Assembly (NCBI RefSeq): GCF_963515715.1
Contig: NZ_CAUPZS010000003.1
Location: 1 to 64,000, forward strand
Source: Clostridium_AW sp963515715
Lineage (GTDB): Bacteria > Bacillota > Clostridia > Clostridiales > Clostridiaceae
Length of the DNA stretch: 64,000 nucleotides
Reading direction: 5' to 3'
The position numbers and the translations under genes are program-made. Below the pieces are notes generated by a model that made no database searches, was not told the origin of the DNA, and saw only the letters and a list, made by a program, of their open reading frames with translations. Shown here piece after piece: positions 1-7,823 of the stretch (position 1 is the first letter of the stretch; each line of letters starts with the position of its first letter).

Positions 1-296
1 ACATGGGATATTAATTCTTTTTCAATCCCTTGAAAATAACTTGTCATTTCTTCATATCTTCTAGGGCTTACTTCTTCCGTTTCTTTAGTAACTATTATCT
101 TTTCTACAGGAAGCTCCTTTAATATAACTCTAATCAAATCAATGGTTGTTGGTAAATTCTCTTCTATACCCAAATCTATTCTTCTAACTCCTGAAGGAAT
201 TGGAAATCCTGCGTCGCATATAATTATTCCATCAGTATGTCCTATAGCAGCTACTAATTCTGATATATCTTTGTGTAATATACCTGTTTTTTTCAT
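1..296 (-). CDS. rbsD: D-ribose pyranase (RbsD), 3' end cut by window edge
   Basis: Interconverts the pyranose and furanose forms of D-ribose so that ribokinase receives the right form. The N-terminal 98 residues are present; about 33 of the usual ~131 are lost beyond the left edge. The start reads MKKTGILHKDISELVAAIGH, with the conserved HTD and CDAGFPIP stretches of the RbsD/FucU fold. The ATG overlaps the TGA stop of rbsK by four bases (ATGA), and an AAAGGAG site lies inside the end of rbsK, so the two are translationally coupled. Last visible gene of the LacI-controlled operon. Confidence 0.93.
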   Translation of the reverse strand, partial: MKKTGILHKDISELVAAIGHTDGIIICDAGFPIPSGVRRIDLGIEENLPTTIDLIRVILKELPVEKIIVTKETEEVSPRRYEEMTSYFQGIEKELISH

Positions 297-1237
297 TTTA
301 CCAACTCCTTTAATTCATAAACATTATCTTCTATATACTTTTTAACTTCATGAAAGTATGGCAGGGACGGTTGCGATCCCATCTTAGTCACAGATAAAGC
401 CGCTGATACATTAGCAAATTTAATAGCATGGTAAATACTCCATTTTCGATCTAGTCCATATGCAAAAGATCCTATAAATTCATCTCCTGCTGCGGTAGTA
501 TCTACTGCTTGAACCTTTAGGCTTTCTACAAAATGTTCCTCTTCTCTATTTAAGAAATATACACCCTTTTCACCCATAGTTATTAAAACATTTTTACATC
601 CCATATCTAATAATTTCTCAGCAGCTTTCTTTGCGTTATTTTTATCAATAATTTCTATTGCTGTACAGTCTTTTGCTTCAACTTCATTTAGCACTATATA
701 AGTTAATTTACTCAAATAGCTCTTATCAAAGCCCATATAAGGAGCTGGGTTAAATATTATTGTTTTGTTATATTTATATGCTAAGTCTATGGATTTATAA
801 ATACTTTCTAATGGGATTTCTAATTGAAGTATTAAAGTACTACATTCTTTTATTAATTCTTCATGGGCTTCTATATCGCTCGGAGTTAACTTTAAATTAG
901 CTCCAGGAATTATGATTATCCTATTCCTTCCATTGTCTTCTAATGTTATGAATCCTACTCCTGTACTTTCATCATTATCTTTCATTACATGCATATGATC
1001 TACTCCATATTCTTTTAAACTGTCTATATGGGCTTCAGCAAAACTATCCTTTCCTAATTTACCAAGCATAACTACATCTCCACCAAGTTTTGCTACAGCT
1101 ACCGCCTGATTAGCACCTTTTCCACCAGTAAATTGAGAAAATGAAATTCCCTTTATGGTTTCTCCTTCTATTGGAGCTCTTGGAGTTTTAGCAACTAAAT
1201 CCATCATGAAACTTCCTACTATAAGAATTTTGCCCAT
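293..1237 (-). CDS. rbsK: Ribokinase, PfkB family
   Basis: Phosphorylates D-ribose with ATP to ribose 5-phosphate in the cytoplasm. At 314 residues it has the family's usual length. Visible PfkB signatures are GGKGANQAVAVAKLG near residue 40 and DTTAAGDEFIGSFAYG near residue 250, which carries the catalytic Asp and the anion hole. It starts immediately after the stop of the SIS-domain gene and overlaps rbsD. No ribose ABC transporter is in the window; the transporter of this operon is TctABC, so the ribose-like sugar may be produced inside the cell by the upstream enzymes or imported by a system elsewhere. Other PfkB substrates cannot be excluded, but the RbsD partner favours ribose. Confidence 0.9.
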   Translation of the reverse strand: MGKILIVGSFMMDLVAKTPRAPIEGETIKGISFSQFTGGKGANQAVAVAKLGGDVVMLGKLGKDSFAEAHIDSLKEYGVDHMHVMKDNDESTGVGFITLEDNGRNRIIIIPGANLKLTPSDIEAHEELIKECSTLILQLEIPLESIYKSIDLAYKYNKTIIFNPAPYMGFDKSYLSKLTYIVLNEVEAKDCTAIEIIDKNNAKKAAEKLLDMGCKNVLITMGEKGVYFLNREEEHFVESLKVQAVDTTAAGDEFIGSFAYGLDRKWSIYHAIKFANVSAALSVTKMGSQPSLPYFHEVKKYIEDNVYELKELVK

Positions 1238-1852
1238 TTATAACTCTTCTCCCTCTAAATTAATCTTGCTTAACAACATTTTTCCTAAGCTTCCCCCAGG
1301 ATGAAATACTGCAAAATTTTCTTTTTTAAATCCCTTAAGAATGGATAAAGTAACTCCAATAGCATCTCCCACAGCTAAAACAGAAGTTGTACTAGCCGTA
1401 GGGGCGATATTTAAATGATCTGCTTCTTTCTCAGCCTTTACTTTTATATGAATATGACTTTTCTTAGCTAATGAAGAGTTTTCATTAGCTGTCATAGATA
1501 TAATTTTTGCTCCTATAATTTTTAAAGAAGGGATTATTTCAATTATCTCTTTAGTCTCCCCACTGTTTGAAATAGCAATCACCACATCATCTTTTGTAAT
1601 CATTCCTAAATCTCCATGTAGTGCCTCGGTAGCATGTACAAAAAAGGATGGGGTACCTGTACTTGCAAAGGTAGCCGCTAATTTCTTCCCTATGTGTCCC
1701 GACTTTCCTAGTCCAGTGAAAATTACCTTTCCTTTGCATTGCATTATAATCTCTACTGCTATCACGAAATTTTCATCCAATTCTTCTTTAACTTTTTCTA
1801 TTGTTTTTATTTCTTCTTCTATAACTTCTTTACCTATTTCTAATATATCCAT
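1238..1852 (-). CDS. SIS-domain sugar-phosphate isomerase, KpsF/GutQ type without CBS domains
   Basis: Likely aldose-ketose isomerase of the arabinose-5-phosphate isomerase group, which interconverts ribulose 5-phosphate and arabinose 5-phosphate. The 204-residue protein consists only of the SIS domain: GLGKSGHIGKKLAATFASTG near residue 45, HGDLGMI, AISNSGETKEI, and the FHPGGSLGK motif near the C terminus typical of KpsF/KdsD. The tandem CBS domains of KdsD are absent. The ATG at 1852 is chosen over an in-frame start 15 codons upstream because GGAAGGAG lies just before it. Its place beside ribokinase suggests a sugar-degrading role, not lipopolysaccharide synthesis; exact substrate unknown. 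Confidence 0.8.
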   Translation of the reverse strand: MDILEIGKEVIEEEIKTIEKVKEELDENFVIAVEIIMQCKGKVIFTGLGKSGHIGKKLAATFASTGTPSFFVHATEALHGDLGMITKDDVVIAISNSGETKEIIEIIPSLKIIGAKIISMTANENSSLAKKSHIHIKVKAEKEADHLNIAPTASTTSVLAVGDAIGVTLSILKGFKKENFAVFHPGGSLGKMLLSKINLEGEEL

Positions 1853-1868
1853 AATTATTCTCCTTCCT

Positions 1869-2630
1869 TTATATGACTTTAGTGCATATTTTCCCAATAC
1901 CTTCTATTTCTCCATGTAACTGGTCACCTTTATTTATCTCTACAGCATCTGCTGGTGTACCAGTTAATATAATATCCCCTGGCATTAAAGTCATTATATG
2001 AGATATATAGCTTATAAGATGAGGTATAGAAAATATCATGCCTTCTGTTGATGAATCCACAATTATTTGAGAATTTTTCTTTAAAATAACTTTTAGATTA
2101 GATACATCAATATCTTTCACAAGGAAGGAAGCTAAAGGTGTAAATCCATCAAACATTTTTGATATATTCCATACAGATGAAGTGTTTAATCTATCAACCG
2201 CTGTCAAATCCATAGATGTAGTATATCCTAATACATAAGACATGGACTCTCCTTCAGTTGCATTTTTACATTCTTTCCCTATTATTACCCCTAATTCTAC
2301 CTCTGCTTTTACATGTGAAGAAAGATTAGGATAAGGTATGAAATCATAGGTAACTGTGGTAACAGGTTTTAAGAAAATAACTGGCTCTTTTTGAAAGTCT
2401 TCTGCCTCTTTAATCATTCTCTTATAATTTGCACCAACACCTATTATATTTTTTGGGTTATGGGGGGGTACTATTTCTACCTTATCCATATCTAACTTTT
2501 CTCTAGTAAAAATATGATTCTTATATATGTCCCCTTGGATTTTGTAGTAGTCGCCATCCTTTAAGTAAACATATATTTCATCATTATTGTAAATTACTTT
2601 TTTAATTACAATTCCCGTATCTTTCTTCAT
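1869..2630 (-). CDS. Fumarylacetoacetate hydrolase (FAH) family protein
   Basis: FAH-family enzymes hydrolyse, hydrate, dehydrate or decarboxylate 2-keto acids with a divalent metal; members include 2-keto-3-deoxy sugar acid dehydratases. The 253-residue protein has the C-terminal FAH fold, with metal-ligand candidates in AEVELGVIIGKE and in the TTSMDLTAVDRL segment, and the LTGTPADAV loop near the end. Odd point: the common GxNYxxHxxE motif reads GANYKRMIKE, so the catalytic His of the His-Glu pair is Met while the Glu remains. It lies three bases downstream of TctA and is cotranscribed with a KDG-aldolase-like gene, suggesting work on a 2-keto-3-deoxy acid. Substrate not determined. Confidence 0.78.
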   Translation of the reverse strand: MKKDTGIVIKKVIYNNDEIYVYLKDGDYYKIQGDIYKNHIFTREKLDMDKVEIVPPHNPKNIIGVGANYKRMIKEAEDFQKEPVIFLKPVTTVTYDFIPYPNLSSHVKAEVELGVIIGKECKNATEGESMSYVLGYTTSMDLTAVDRLNTSSVWNISKMFDGFTPLASFLVKDIDVSNLKVILKKNSQIIVDSSTEGMIFSIPHLISYISHIMTLMPGDIILTGTPADAVEINKGDQLHGEIEGIGKICTKVI

Positions 2631-2633
2631 CTT

Positions 2634-4124
2634 CTATGCCGAGACTCCCTTTTTATTGTTCCTCATGTTCTTTACAGGGGTGTATAAAAGGGATACTATT
2701 GCAAATATAAATAATACTATTGATATTGGTCTTGATATAAATATTAAGTAATCTCCTGATGATAACGCTAAACTTCTTCTAAAGTTTGATTCCGCAATTG
2801 GCCCTAAAAGAAGCGCTAGTATAAATGGTCCTAGTGGTATATCTAATTTTCTAAATAGAAATCCTACAAGCCCTGATATAAGCATTACTCCAACATCGAA
2901 TAATGAGTTGTTTAATGCGTAAGATCCAATTATACAGAATAATACCACTACTACCCAAATAACTTTAGGTTGTACCTTCAAAATATAGGAGCTTCCCTTT
3001 GCAGTTAAAAGTCCAAGCACCAATATAGTAAGATTAGCAACTATAAGTAATGCCATTATGTTATAAACAAATTTTGAGTTTGATAAAAACATCTGCGGTC
3101 CTGGCTGCATTCCATACATCATAAGAGATCCTATTAAAATAGCAGTAACAGAGTCTCCTGGAATTCCTAGGGTCATCATAGTGGTCATAGTTCCACCTAT
3201 AACCCCATTGTTTGCTAGAGATGTAACTGCAAGTCCCTCTACAGAACCATTTCCAAACTTTTCAGGTTCCTTTGACATCTGTTTAGCTTGTTGCCAGCAT
3301 ATAATTGAAGCTATATCTCCACCAGTACCTGGAATTGCTCCTATTATTACTGAAATTATTGCAGACACAAAGGATGGTAATGCCGTAGCTTTAAACTCTT
3401 TAGCTGTTGGAACTACCCTACCTAAATCTTTAATATTTGTCACATCTCTATCGTCCTTTATATTTTCAATAATTTGATAAAGTATTTCTCCTATACCAAA
3501 CATGCCTATCATTATTGGAATAAAAGATATTCCTTGCATAAGATTCATGTTTCCAAAAGTAAACCTTTGAACTGAAAACATAGGATCCATTCCTATAGTA
3601 GAAATTATAAGTCCTAATAATCCTATAATTAATCCCTTAACCACTTCTTTTCCAGATACACTTATCATCATTGATAGTCCAAAAATAGCTAAGGCAAAAT
3701 ATTCAGGTGGTCCAAATTTCAAGGCAAATTTAGCTATTGGGAAAGCTGCCACAATCAATACAAATGTACTGAATAATCCACCTATAACAGAGAATATTGT
3801 ATTAATTCCTAAAGCTAGCCCAACTTTACCCTGTTGAGTCATTTTATATCCATCAAAGGTTTGAGCTATAGATGCTGGAGTACCTGGGGTGTTAACCAAG
3901 ATTGCTGAAATACCCCCAGCCCATATTGAAGAATTATAAACTCCAAGTAACATAGCTAATCCTTGAGTAGGCTCTAACCAAAATGTAAGAGGAGTAAGCA
4001 AAGCTACACCCATAGTGGCAGATAGTCCAGGTAAAGTACCTATAAACATACCAACCACTACTCCTATAAAGTTATACATAAAAACGTTAGGTTGTAATAC
4101 TTCTCTTAATGCATCAAATAACAC
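2634..4124 (-). CDS. tctA: Tripartite tricarboxylate transporter, large membrane subunit TctA
   Basis: Large permease subunit (496 residues, about a dozen hydrophobic segments) of a secondary, solute-binding-protein-dependent organic acid importer. Conserved family features include the glycine-rich GTLPGLSATMGVALLTPLTF near residue 30, GIPGTPASI-type loops (NTPGTPASIA) and the repeated TLGIPGDSVTAIL near residue 325. It follows TctB by 15 bases in the order TctC-TctB-TctA. Cargo in this family is usually a carboxylate (citrate, tartrate, terephthalate, sugar acids); the cotranscribed aldolase and FAH genes point to a sugar acid here. Confidence 0.93.
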   Translation of the reverse strand: MLFDALREVLQPNVFMYNFIGVVVGMFIGTLPGLSATMGVALLTPLTFWLEPTQGLAMLLGVYNSSIWAGGISAILVNTPGTPASIAQTFDGYKMTQQGKVGLALGINTIFSVIGGLFSTFVLIVAAFPIAKFALKFGPPEYFALAIFGLSMMISVSGKEVVKGLIIGLLGLIISTIGMDPMFSVQRFTFGNMNLMQGISFIPIMIGMFGIGEILYQIIENIKDDRDVTNIKDLGRVVPTAKEFKATALPSFVSAIISVIIGAIPGTGGDIASIICWQQAKQMSKEPEKFGNGSVEGLAVTSLANNGVIGGTMTTMMTLGIPGDSVTAILIGSLMMYGMQPGPQMFLSNSKFVYNIMALLIVANLTILVLGLLTAKGSSYILKVQPKVIWVVVVLFCIIGSYALNNSLFDVGVMLISGLVGFLFRKLDIPLGPFILALLLGPIAESNFRRSLALSSGDYLIFISRPISIVLFIFAIVSLLYTPVKNMRNNKKGVSA

Positions 4125-4139
4125 TACTATTCACTCCCC

Positions 4140-4583
4140 TCATCTTAAATTTAACATTACATTAAACACATTGTTAAATATGAAATAAGTACCTATAGTT
4201 AAACATACCGATAAAATAATATTTTTTGTTAATTTCACTTTGTAGAGATAACCTAATGAGAACAATAGTATAAAACATGCAATTATATATGATAGGTTTA
4301 TCCACAAAGCCATGAAAAGCATAACCACAGCTATTGTAGCTAAAAATATTTTCTTATTTTCTTTTGGCCATTCTTTTACGTTAAAATAAACTTTTTTATT
4401 TTTTAATCCTTTAGATATTAAGATGATTGACATTACAATAAGACAAACCCCTATTATAGTAGGGAAGTATCCTGGCCCTGGTACACCATCTGTGGTCCCA
4501 CCAGGAAAACCCTTTGACATATATATCCACCAAACACCTATTAAAGATGTAATTATGCCAAATACAACATCACCATTTAACAT
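4140..4583 (-). CDS. tctB: Tripartite tricarboxylate transporter, small membrane subunit TctB
   Basis: Small, four-helix membrane subunit (147 residues) that partners TctA. Seen in sequence: an N-terminal helix in MLNGDVVFGIITSLIGVWWI, the TDGVPGPGYFPTIIG loop typical of TctB (the family's GPGFFP-like motif) and three further hydrophobic stretches. The start at 4583 is chosen because AAAGGAGGGAG lies directly upstream; a start 17 codons earlier lacks one. Located between TctC and TctA in the usual family order. Confidence 0.9.
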   Translation of the reverse strand: MLNGDVVFGIITSLIGVWWIYMSKGFPGGTTDGVPGPGYFPTIIGVCLIVMSIILISKGLKNKKVYFNVKEWPKENKKIFLATIAVVMLFMALWINLSYIIACFILLFSLGYLYKVKLTKNIILSVCLTIGTYFIFNNVFNVMLNLR

Positions 4584-4652
4584 GCTCTCCCTCCTTTTTA
4601 AAAGGAACTTGTATGCATGTACAAAATCATACATACAAGCTTATTTTACTAT

Positions 4653-5642
4653 TTATTTTTTAATTCCCATTGCTGGTATCTGTCTCATGTAGAAATCAAA
4701 CTGACTTTTTGCAAACTCGTTAAATTCTTCACCATTTTGATATGCAACTGTAAATGCTCTTTCATCTGCTATTTTCTTTAAGCTTTCTGACTGTATAGCT
4801 TTTTCTATAGCTGGAACTAATACATCTTTAACCTCTTGTGGTAAATCTTTCGGAGCTGCGAATCCTCCCCAAGCTGCTACCACTGTATCATAACCCTTTT
4901 CTTTCATTGTAGGAACTTCTGGGAAGAAAGGTGATTTATTCTCATCAACTACTGAAAGTACACGAAGTTGTCCACCTTCAACACCGGACTTAACTTCAGA
5001 AACACTTACTGTAACTGCATCTATATGTGATCCCATAAGTGCTGCTATAGCTGGCGCTGCACCGTCAAATGGCACGTGATTAAACTTAGTATTTGTAGCA
5101 CTTTCAACTGTTGCTGCAGCAATATGCCAAATTGAACCTGTCCCTGAGTTACCAACCTTTACTTTTCCTGGGTTTTTCTTAGCATAATCCAAGAACTCTT
5201 CTATTGTCTTCCATGGAGCATCAGCTCTTACTGTTACTGTTGCTGGTGAAATATTTGATCTTCCTAGTAACGTAAATCCATCTGGTTCTACATCATTTGA
5301 ATATCCTAGTGCTTTAACCATAGCTAATTCAACAGGTACATATCCTATTGTATATCCATCCGGATTACTACCCTGTAAGAAAGACATTGCGACTGCTCCT
5401 GCTGCTCCTGTTTTATTCGTTGAAACAACTGGAACCCCTAGTTCTTTTTGTAATTCAGAAGCTACTGTTCTTGCCACCGTGTCAGATAATCCACCTGGTG
5501 CCGCTTGAATAATCATATTAATTTGTTTTGTCGGATATTTTGCTCCTTCTTTTTTGTTAGTTTTTCCGCCGCCACCGCAAGCAGTCATAAACATCATTGA
5601 TCCCACAAGGCCTAATGCAAGCATAACTTTACTTCTTTTCAT
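4653..5642 (-). CDS. tctC: Tripartite tricarboxylate transporter solute-binding lipoprotein (TctC/Bug family)
   Basis: Extracytoplasmic receptor that captures the carboxylate for TctAB. The first ~22 residues form a lipoprotein signal ending in the lipobox MTAC followed by a Gly-rich linker, so the protein should be lipid-anchored on the outer face of the membrane. Mature domain begins with YPTKQINMIIQAAPGG, where the family binds the ligand carboxylate, and contains the FNHVPFDGAAPAI and GWGGF-like (AWGGFAAP) segments of the Bug fold. Length 329 residues, normal. Only two bases separate it from the upstream aldolase gene. Confidence 0.93.
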   Translation of the reverse strand: MKRSKVMLALGLVGSMMFMTACGGGGKTNKKEGAKYPTKQINMIIQAAPGGLSDTVARTVASELQKELGVPVVSTNKTGAAGAVAMSFLQGSNPDGYTIGYVPVELAMVKALGYSNDVEPDGFTLLGRSNISPATVTVRADAPWKTIEEFLDYAKKNPGKVKVGNSGTGSIWHIAAATVESATNTKFNHVPFDGAAPAIAALMGSHIDAVTVSVSEVKSGVEGGQLRVLSVVDENKSPFFPEVPTMKEKGYDTVVAAWGGFAAPKDLPQEVKDVLVPAIEKAIQSESLKKIADERAFTVAYQNGEEFNEFAKSQFDFYMRQIPAMGIKK

Positions 5643-5644
5643 TA

Positions 5645-6538
5645 CTATCCCTCCATCTTATTCATTAAATTTTTAAGATTATGTAAAAGCACATTAATGC
5701 TTTCCTCATCTAAATCCTGCAGTGGTTTTCTTACATATCCACCATTTAGTCCATTTACTTTCATTCCCGATTTAATTACAGCTATGTTTCCATCTCTTAA
5801 AAGATCTGCTGTTGCTCTTGCATACACTTGTAAACTTTCAGCTTTTTTATATTCCCCTTTAGTGTAAGCTTCATATATTTTCACAAATATATCTGGATTT
5901 ACATTAGAATTACCTGAAACTAATCCATCACAACCCATAGATAACATAGTGTAGAACAATGGGTCGCATCCGCTCAACACATTGAATCTATCTGATTTTA
6001 ATGATATATATTCCTGTAATCTTATCATGTCAGCAGAGCTGAATTTGATTCCCATGATATTTTTAGTTTCATCTATAAGTTCTTTTACTACATGTGTTTT
6101 AACATCATTGTTTGTTATCCCTGGAAAATTGTAAATATATACTGGATAATCTTCTGGAGCATTTTTAGATAATTCTAGATAATAATCCTTTAGCTGTTCA
6201 TCAGTTAATTTATAGTAATATGGAGTAATAGATGTAATCGCATCTACTTTAATATCTATAGCATGTTTTGATAATTCCCATACATTTTTTACACTTAAGT
6301 CTCCAACATGTAAAACTACAGGCAGTTTCCCCTTTAGCTCGTCCATAATTACTTCAGCAGCAAATTTTCTTTCTTCTACATCTTGTAATGTTCCTTCCCC
6401 TGTAGTTCCAAGTGCAAAAACACCGTTTACATTTTTACTAACTTCGAACCTGCATAGCTCTCTTAAAGCTTTTTCGTCTATTCTTCCCCTCTCGTCAAAA
6501 GGTGTAACCATTGCAGCAACTACTCCCTTTAATTTCAT
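5645..6538 (-). CDS. DapA-family lyase, 2-keto-3-deoxy sugar acid aldolase-like
   Basis: Class I pyruvate aldolase fold of the dihydrodipicolinate synthase/N-acetylneuraminate lyase family, 297 residues. Seen: GTTGEGTL phosphate/carboxylate loop near residue 44, the catalytic Tyr in YIYNFPGIT near residue 135, and the Schiff-base Lys in GIKFSSADM near residue 165. The YNFPG context and the lack of lysine-biosynthesis neighbours resemble KDG/KD-galactonate aldolases of the YagE type more than DapA, and cotranscription with TctCBA and an FAH enzyme supports sugar-acid breakdown to pyruvate plus an aldehyde. First gene of the structural operon, behind a promoter with a LacI-type operator. Confidence 0.82.
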   Translation of the reverse strand: MKLKGVVAAMVTPFDERGRIDEKALRELCRFEVSKNVNGVFALGTTGEGTLQDVEERKFAAEVIMDELKGKLPVVLHVGDLSVKNVWELSKHAIDIKVDAITSITPYYYKLTDEQLKDYYLELSKNAPEDYPVYIYNFPGITNNDVKTHVVKELIDETKNIMGIKFSSADMIRLQEYISLKSDRFNVLSGCDPLFYTMLSMGCDGLVSGNSNVNPDIFVKIYEAYTKGEYKKAESLQVYARATADLLRDGNIAVIKSGMKVNGLNGGYVRKPLQDLDEESINVLLHNLKNLMNKMEG

Positions 6539-6573
6539 AGATTAATCCTCCCTTTAAATTAAATATATTTATA

Positions 6574-6602
6574 ATTATAGTAATCGATTACTTTACTCTT
6601 AA
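6574..6602 (-). promoter_or_regulatory. Promoter with embedded LacI-type operator for the dapA-tct-rbs operon
   Basis: On the minus strand a -10 TATAAT (6574-6579) and a -35 TTAAGA (6597-6602) are spaced by 17 bp. Within the spacer sits AGTAATCGATTACT (6579-6592), a perfect 14-bp palindrome with a central CG, the usual look of a LacI-family operator. A bound repressor would cover both promoter elements. Confidence 0.7.
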
Positions 6603-6671
6603 AAATTTTTGTTTATTTTTATTTTTTCACCCTATTTTTAAACTTTATAGATAATTTGTTATAAAAATAAC

Positions 6672-6685
6672 AGTAATCGTTTACT
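6672..6685. promoter_or_regulatory. Second LacI-type operator
   Basis: AGTAATCGTTTACT differs from the perfect palindrome at 6579-6592 at one base and lies 93 bp (about nine helical turns) upstream of it, just past the end of the proximal lacI gene. The spacing suits a repression loop between two dimers. Inference from sequence only. Confidence 0.6.
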
Positions 6686-6706
6686 AAATAATCGCAATAA
6701 AAAGGA

Positions 6707-7723
6707 TTATATTCTTTTTATTGACTCTCCTATACATATTCTAGGACAAAGTATATATTCTTTAAAGTTATTTTCATCATTATCTTCTTTGGTGCTTTCC
6801 AATAGTATATTGCACACCTTTCTTCCAATAGCTCTACCATCTTGCTTAACCACTGTAAGTCTTGGCTCCACAAGTTCTCCTATACTTAAATCTCCATAGG
6901 ATACTACTGAAATATCCTCTGGTATTTTATAACCAAGCTCCTCTATAGCTATCATAGCCCCTTCAGCCATTCTATTGTTTGTAGCAAATATAGCAGTAGG
7001 TCTTTTAATTTTATCATTACTTAAAAGCTTCTTAACTTCATTATATGCCTTATCACTATCAAAATCAGCATATAGCAAATATTCATCTTTAATTTCTATA
7101 TCGCTACTTTTCATAGAAGCTTTAAATCCTCTTAACCTTTCAGTTCCTGTAGTAACATTTAATCTACCATTTATTATAGCTATTCTTTCATGTCCATTCT
7201 TTATTAAAAGTTCAACTAAATCATAGGATGCTGAAAAGTTATCCTCTAAAACTGTATCTATATTTAAATCTCCTATTTGTCTATCTATAGCTATTAACTT
7301 TACACCACCATCTATTAAATTTTTCAGCTGTTCACTATTGTCTCCACTAGGTGCAATGACAATAGAATCTACCCTTTTTTCAAATAAAACCTTTAATAAT
7401 TTCTTCTCTAGCTCTGGATCTTCATGGGTTACTGCCATTATCATATTATATCCCTTAGGCCTCATCCCATCCTCTATTTCTCTTGCGATTTTCATAAAAT
7501 AAGGGTTGGATATATCTCCTACAACAAAACCTATTAAATTAGTTTTATTATTTTTTAAACTTCTTGCGATGGCATTAGGAGAGTAGTTAAGCTCTTTAAT
7601 TACATCATACACTCTTTCCTTTACCTCTTCGCTTACTGGATAATTATTATTAAGTACTCTAGATACAGTAGCTGTGGACACTCTTGCTTTTTTAGCTACT
7701 TCCTTTATAGTAATTTTGCTCAT
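6707..7723 (-). CDS. LacI-family transcriptional regulator (proximal copy)
   Basis: DNA-binding repressor of 338 residues. The N-terminal HTH (ITIKEVAKKARVSTATVSRV) is followed by the hinge helix (NYSPNAIARSLK) and a periplasmic-binding-protein-like sugar sensor domain (NLIGFVVGDISNPYFMK onward). It lies directly upstream of the dapA-tct-rbs operon in the same direction, separated by 168 bp that hold two palindromic operators. Closely related to the neighbouring gene: the first 75 residues align almost without gaps, so the pair arose by tandem duplication. Likely represses the sugar-acid operon and itself; which of the two responds to which inducer cannot be told. Confidence 0.92.
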   Translation of the reverse strand: MSKITIKEVAKKARVSTATVSRVLNNNYPVSEEVKERVYDVIKELNYSPNAIARSLKNNKTNLIGFVVGDISNPYFMKIAREIEDGMRPKGYNMIMAVTHEDPELEKKLLKVLFEKRVDSIVIAPSGDNSEQLKNLIDGGVKLIAIDRQIGDLNIDTVLEDNFSASYDLVELLIKNGHERIAIINGRLNVTTGTERLRGFKASMKSSDIEIKDEYLLYADFDSDKAYNEVKKLLSNDKIKRPTAIFATNNRMAEGAMIAIEELGYKIPEDISVVSYGDLSIGELVEPRLTVVKQDGRAIGRKVCNILLESTKEDNDENNFKEYILCPRICIGESIKRI

Positions 7724-7742
7724 TTTTATTCCCCTTATTTAT

Positions 7743-7756
7743 AGTACACGTTTACT
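7743..7756. promoter_or_regulatory. Third LacI-type operator, upstream of the proximal lacI gene
   Basis: AGTACACGTTTACT lies 20 bp upstream of the proximal repressor start and keeps the AGTA-centre CG-TTTACT pattern of the two operators at 6579 and 6672. Suggests autoregulation of this repressor, or its control by the distal paralogue. Confidence 0.5.
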
Positions 7757-7823
7757 ATAATTATAGTAACTCATTTCCAATTTTATTTCAATACAATTTT
7801 GAAAATTTAATAACTTATTTTTT

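Noticed and set aside
1238..1852. KdsD for lipopolysaccharide synthesis
   Set aside because: No CBS domains, no Kdo genes nearby and a Gram-positive context; the ribokinase neighbour suggests a catabolic isomerase.
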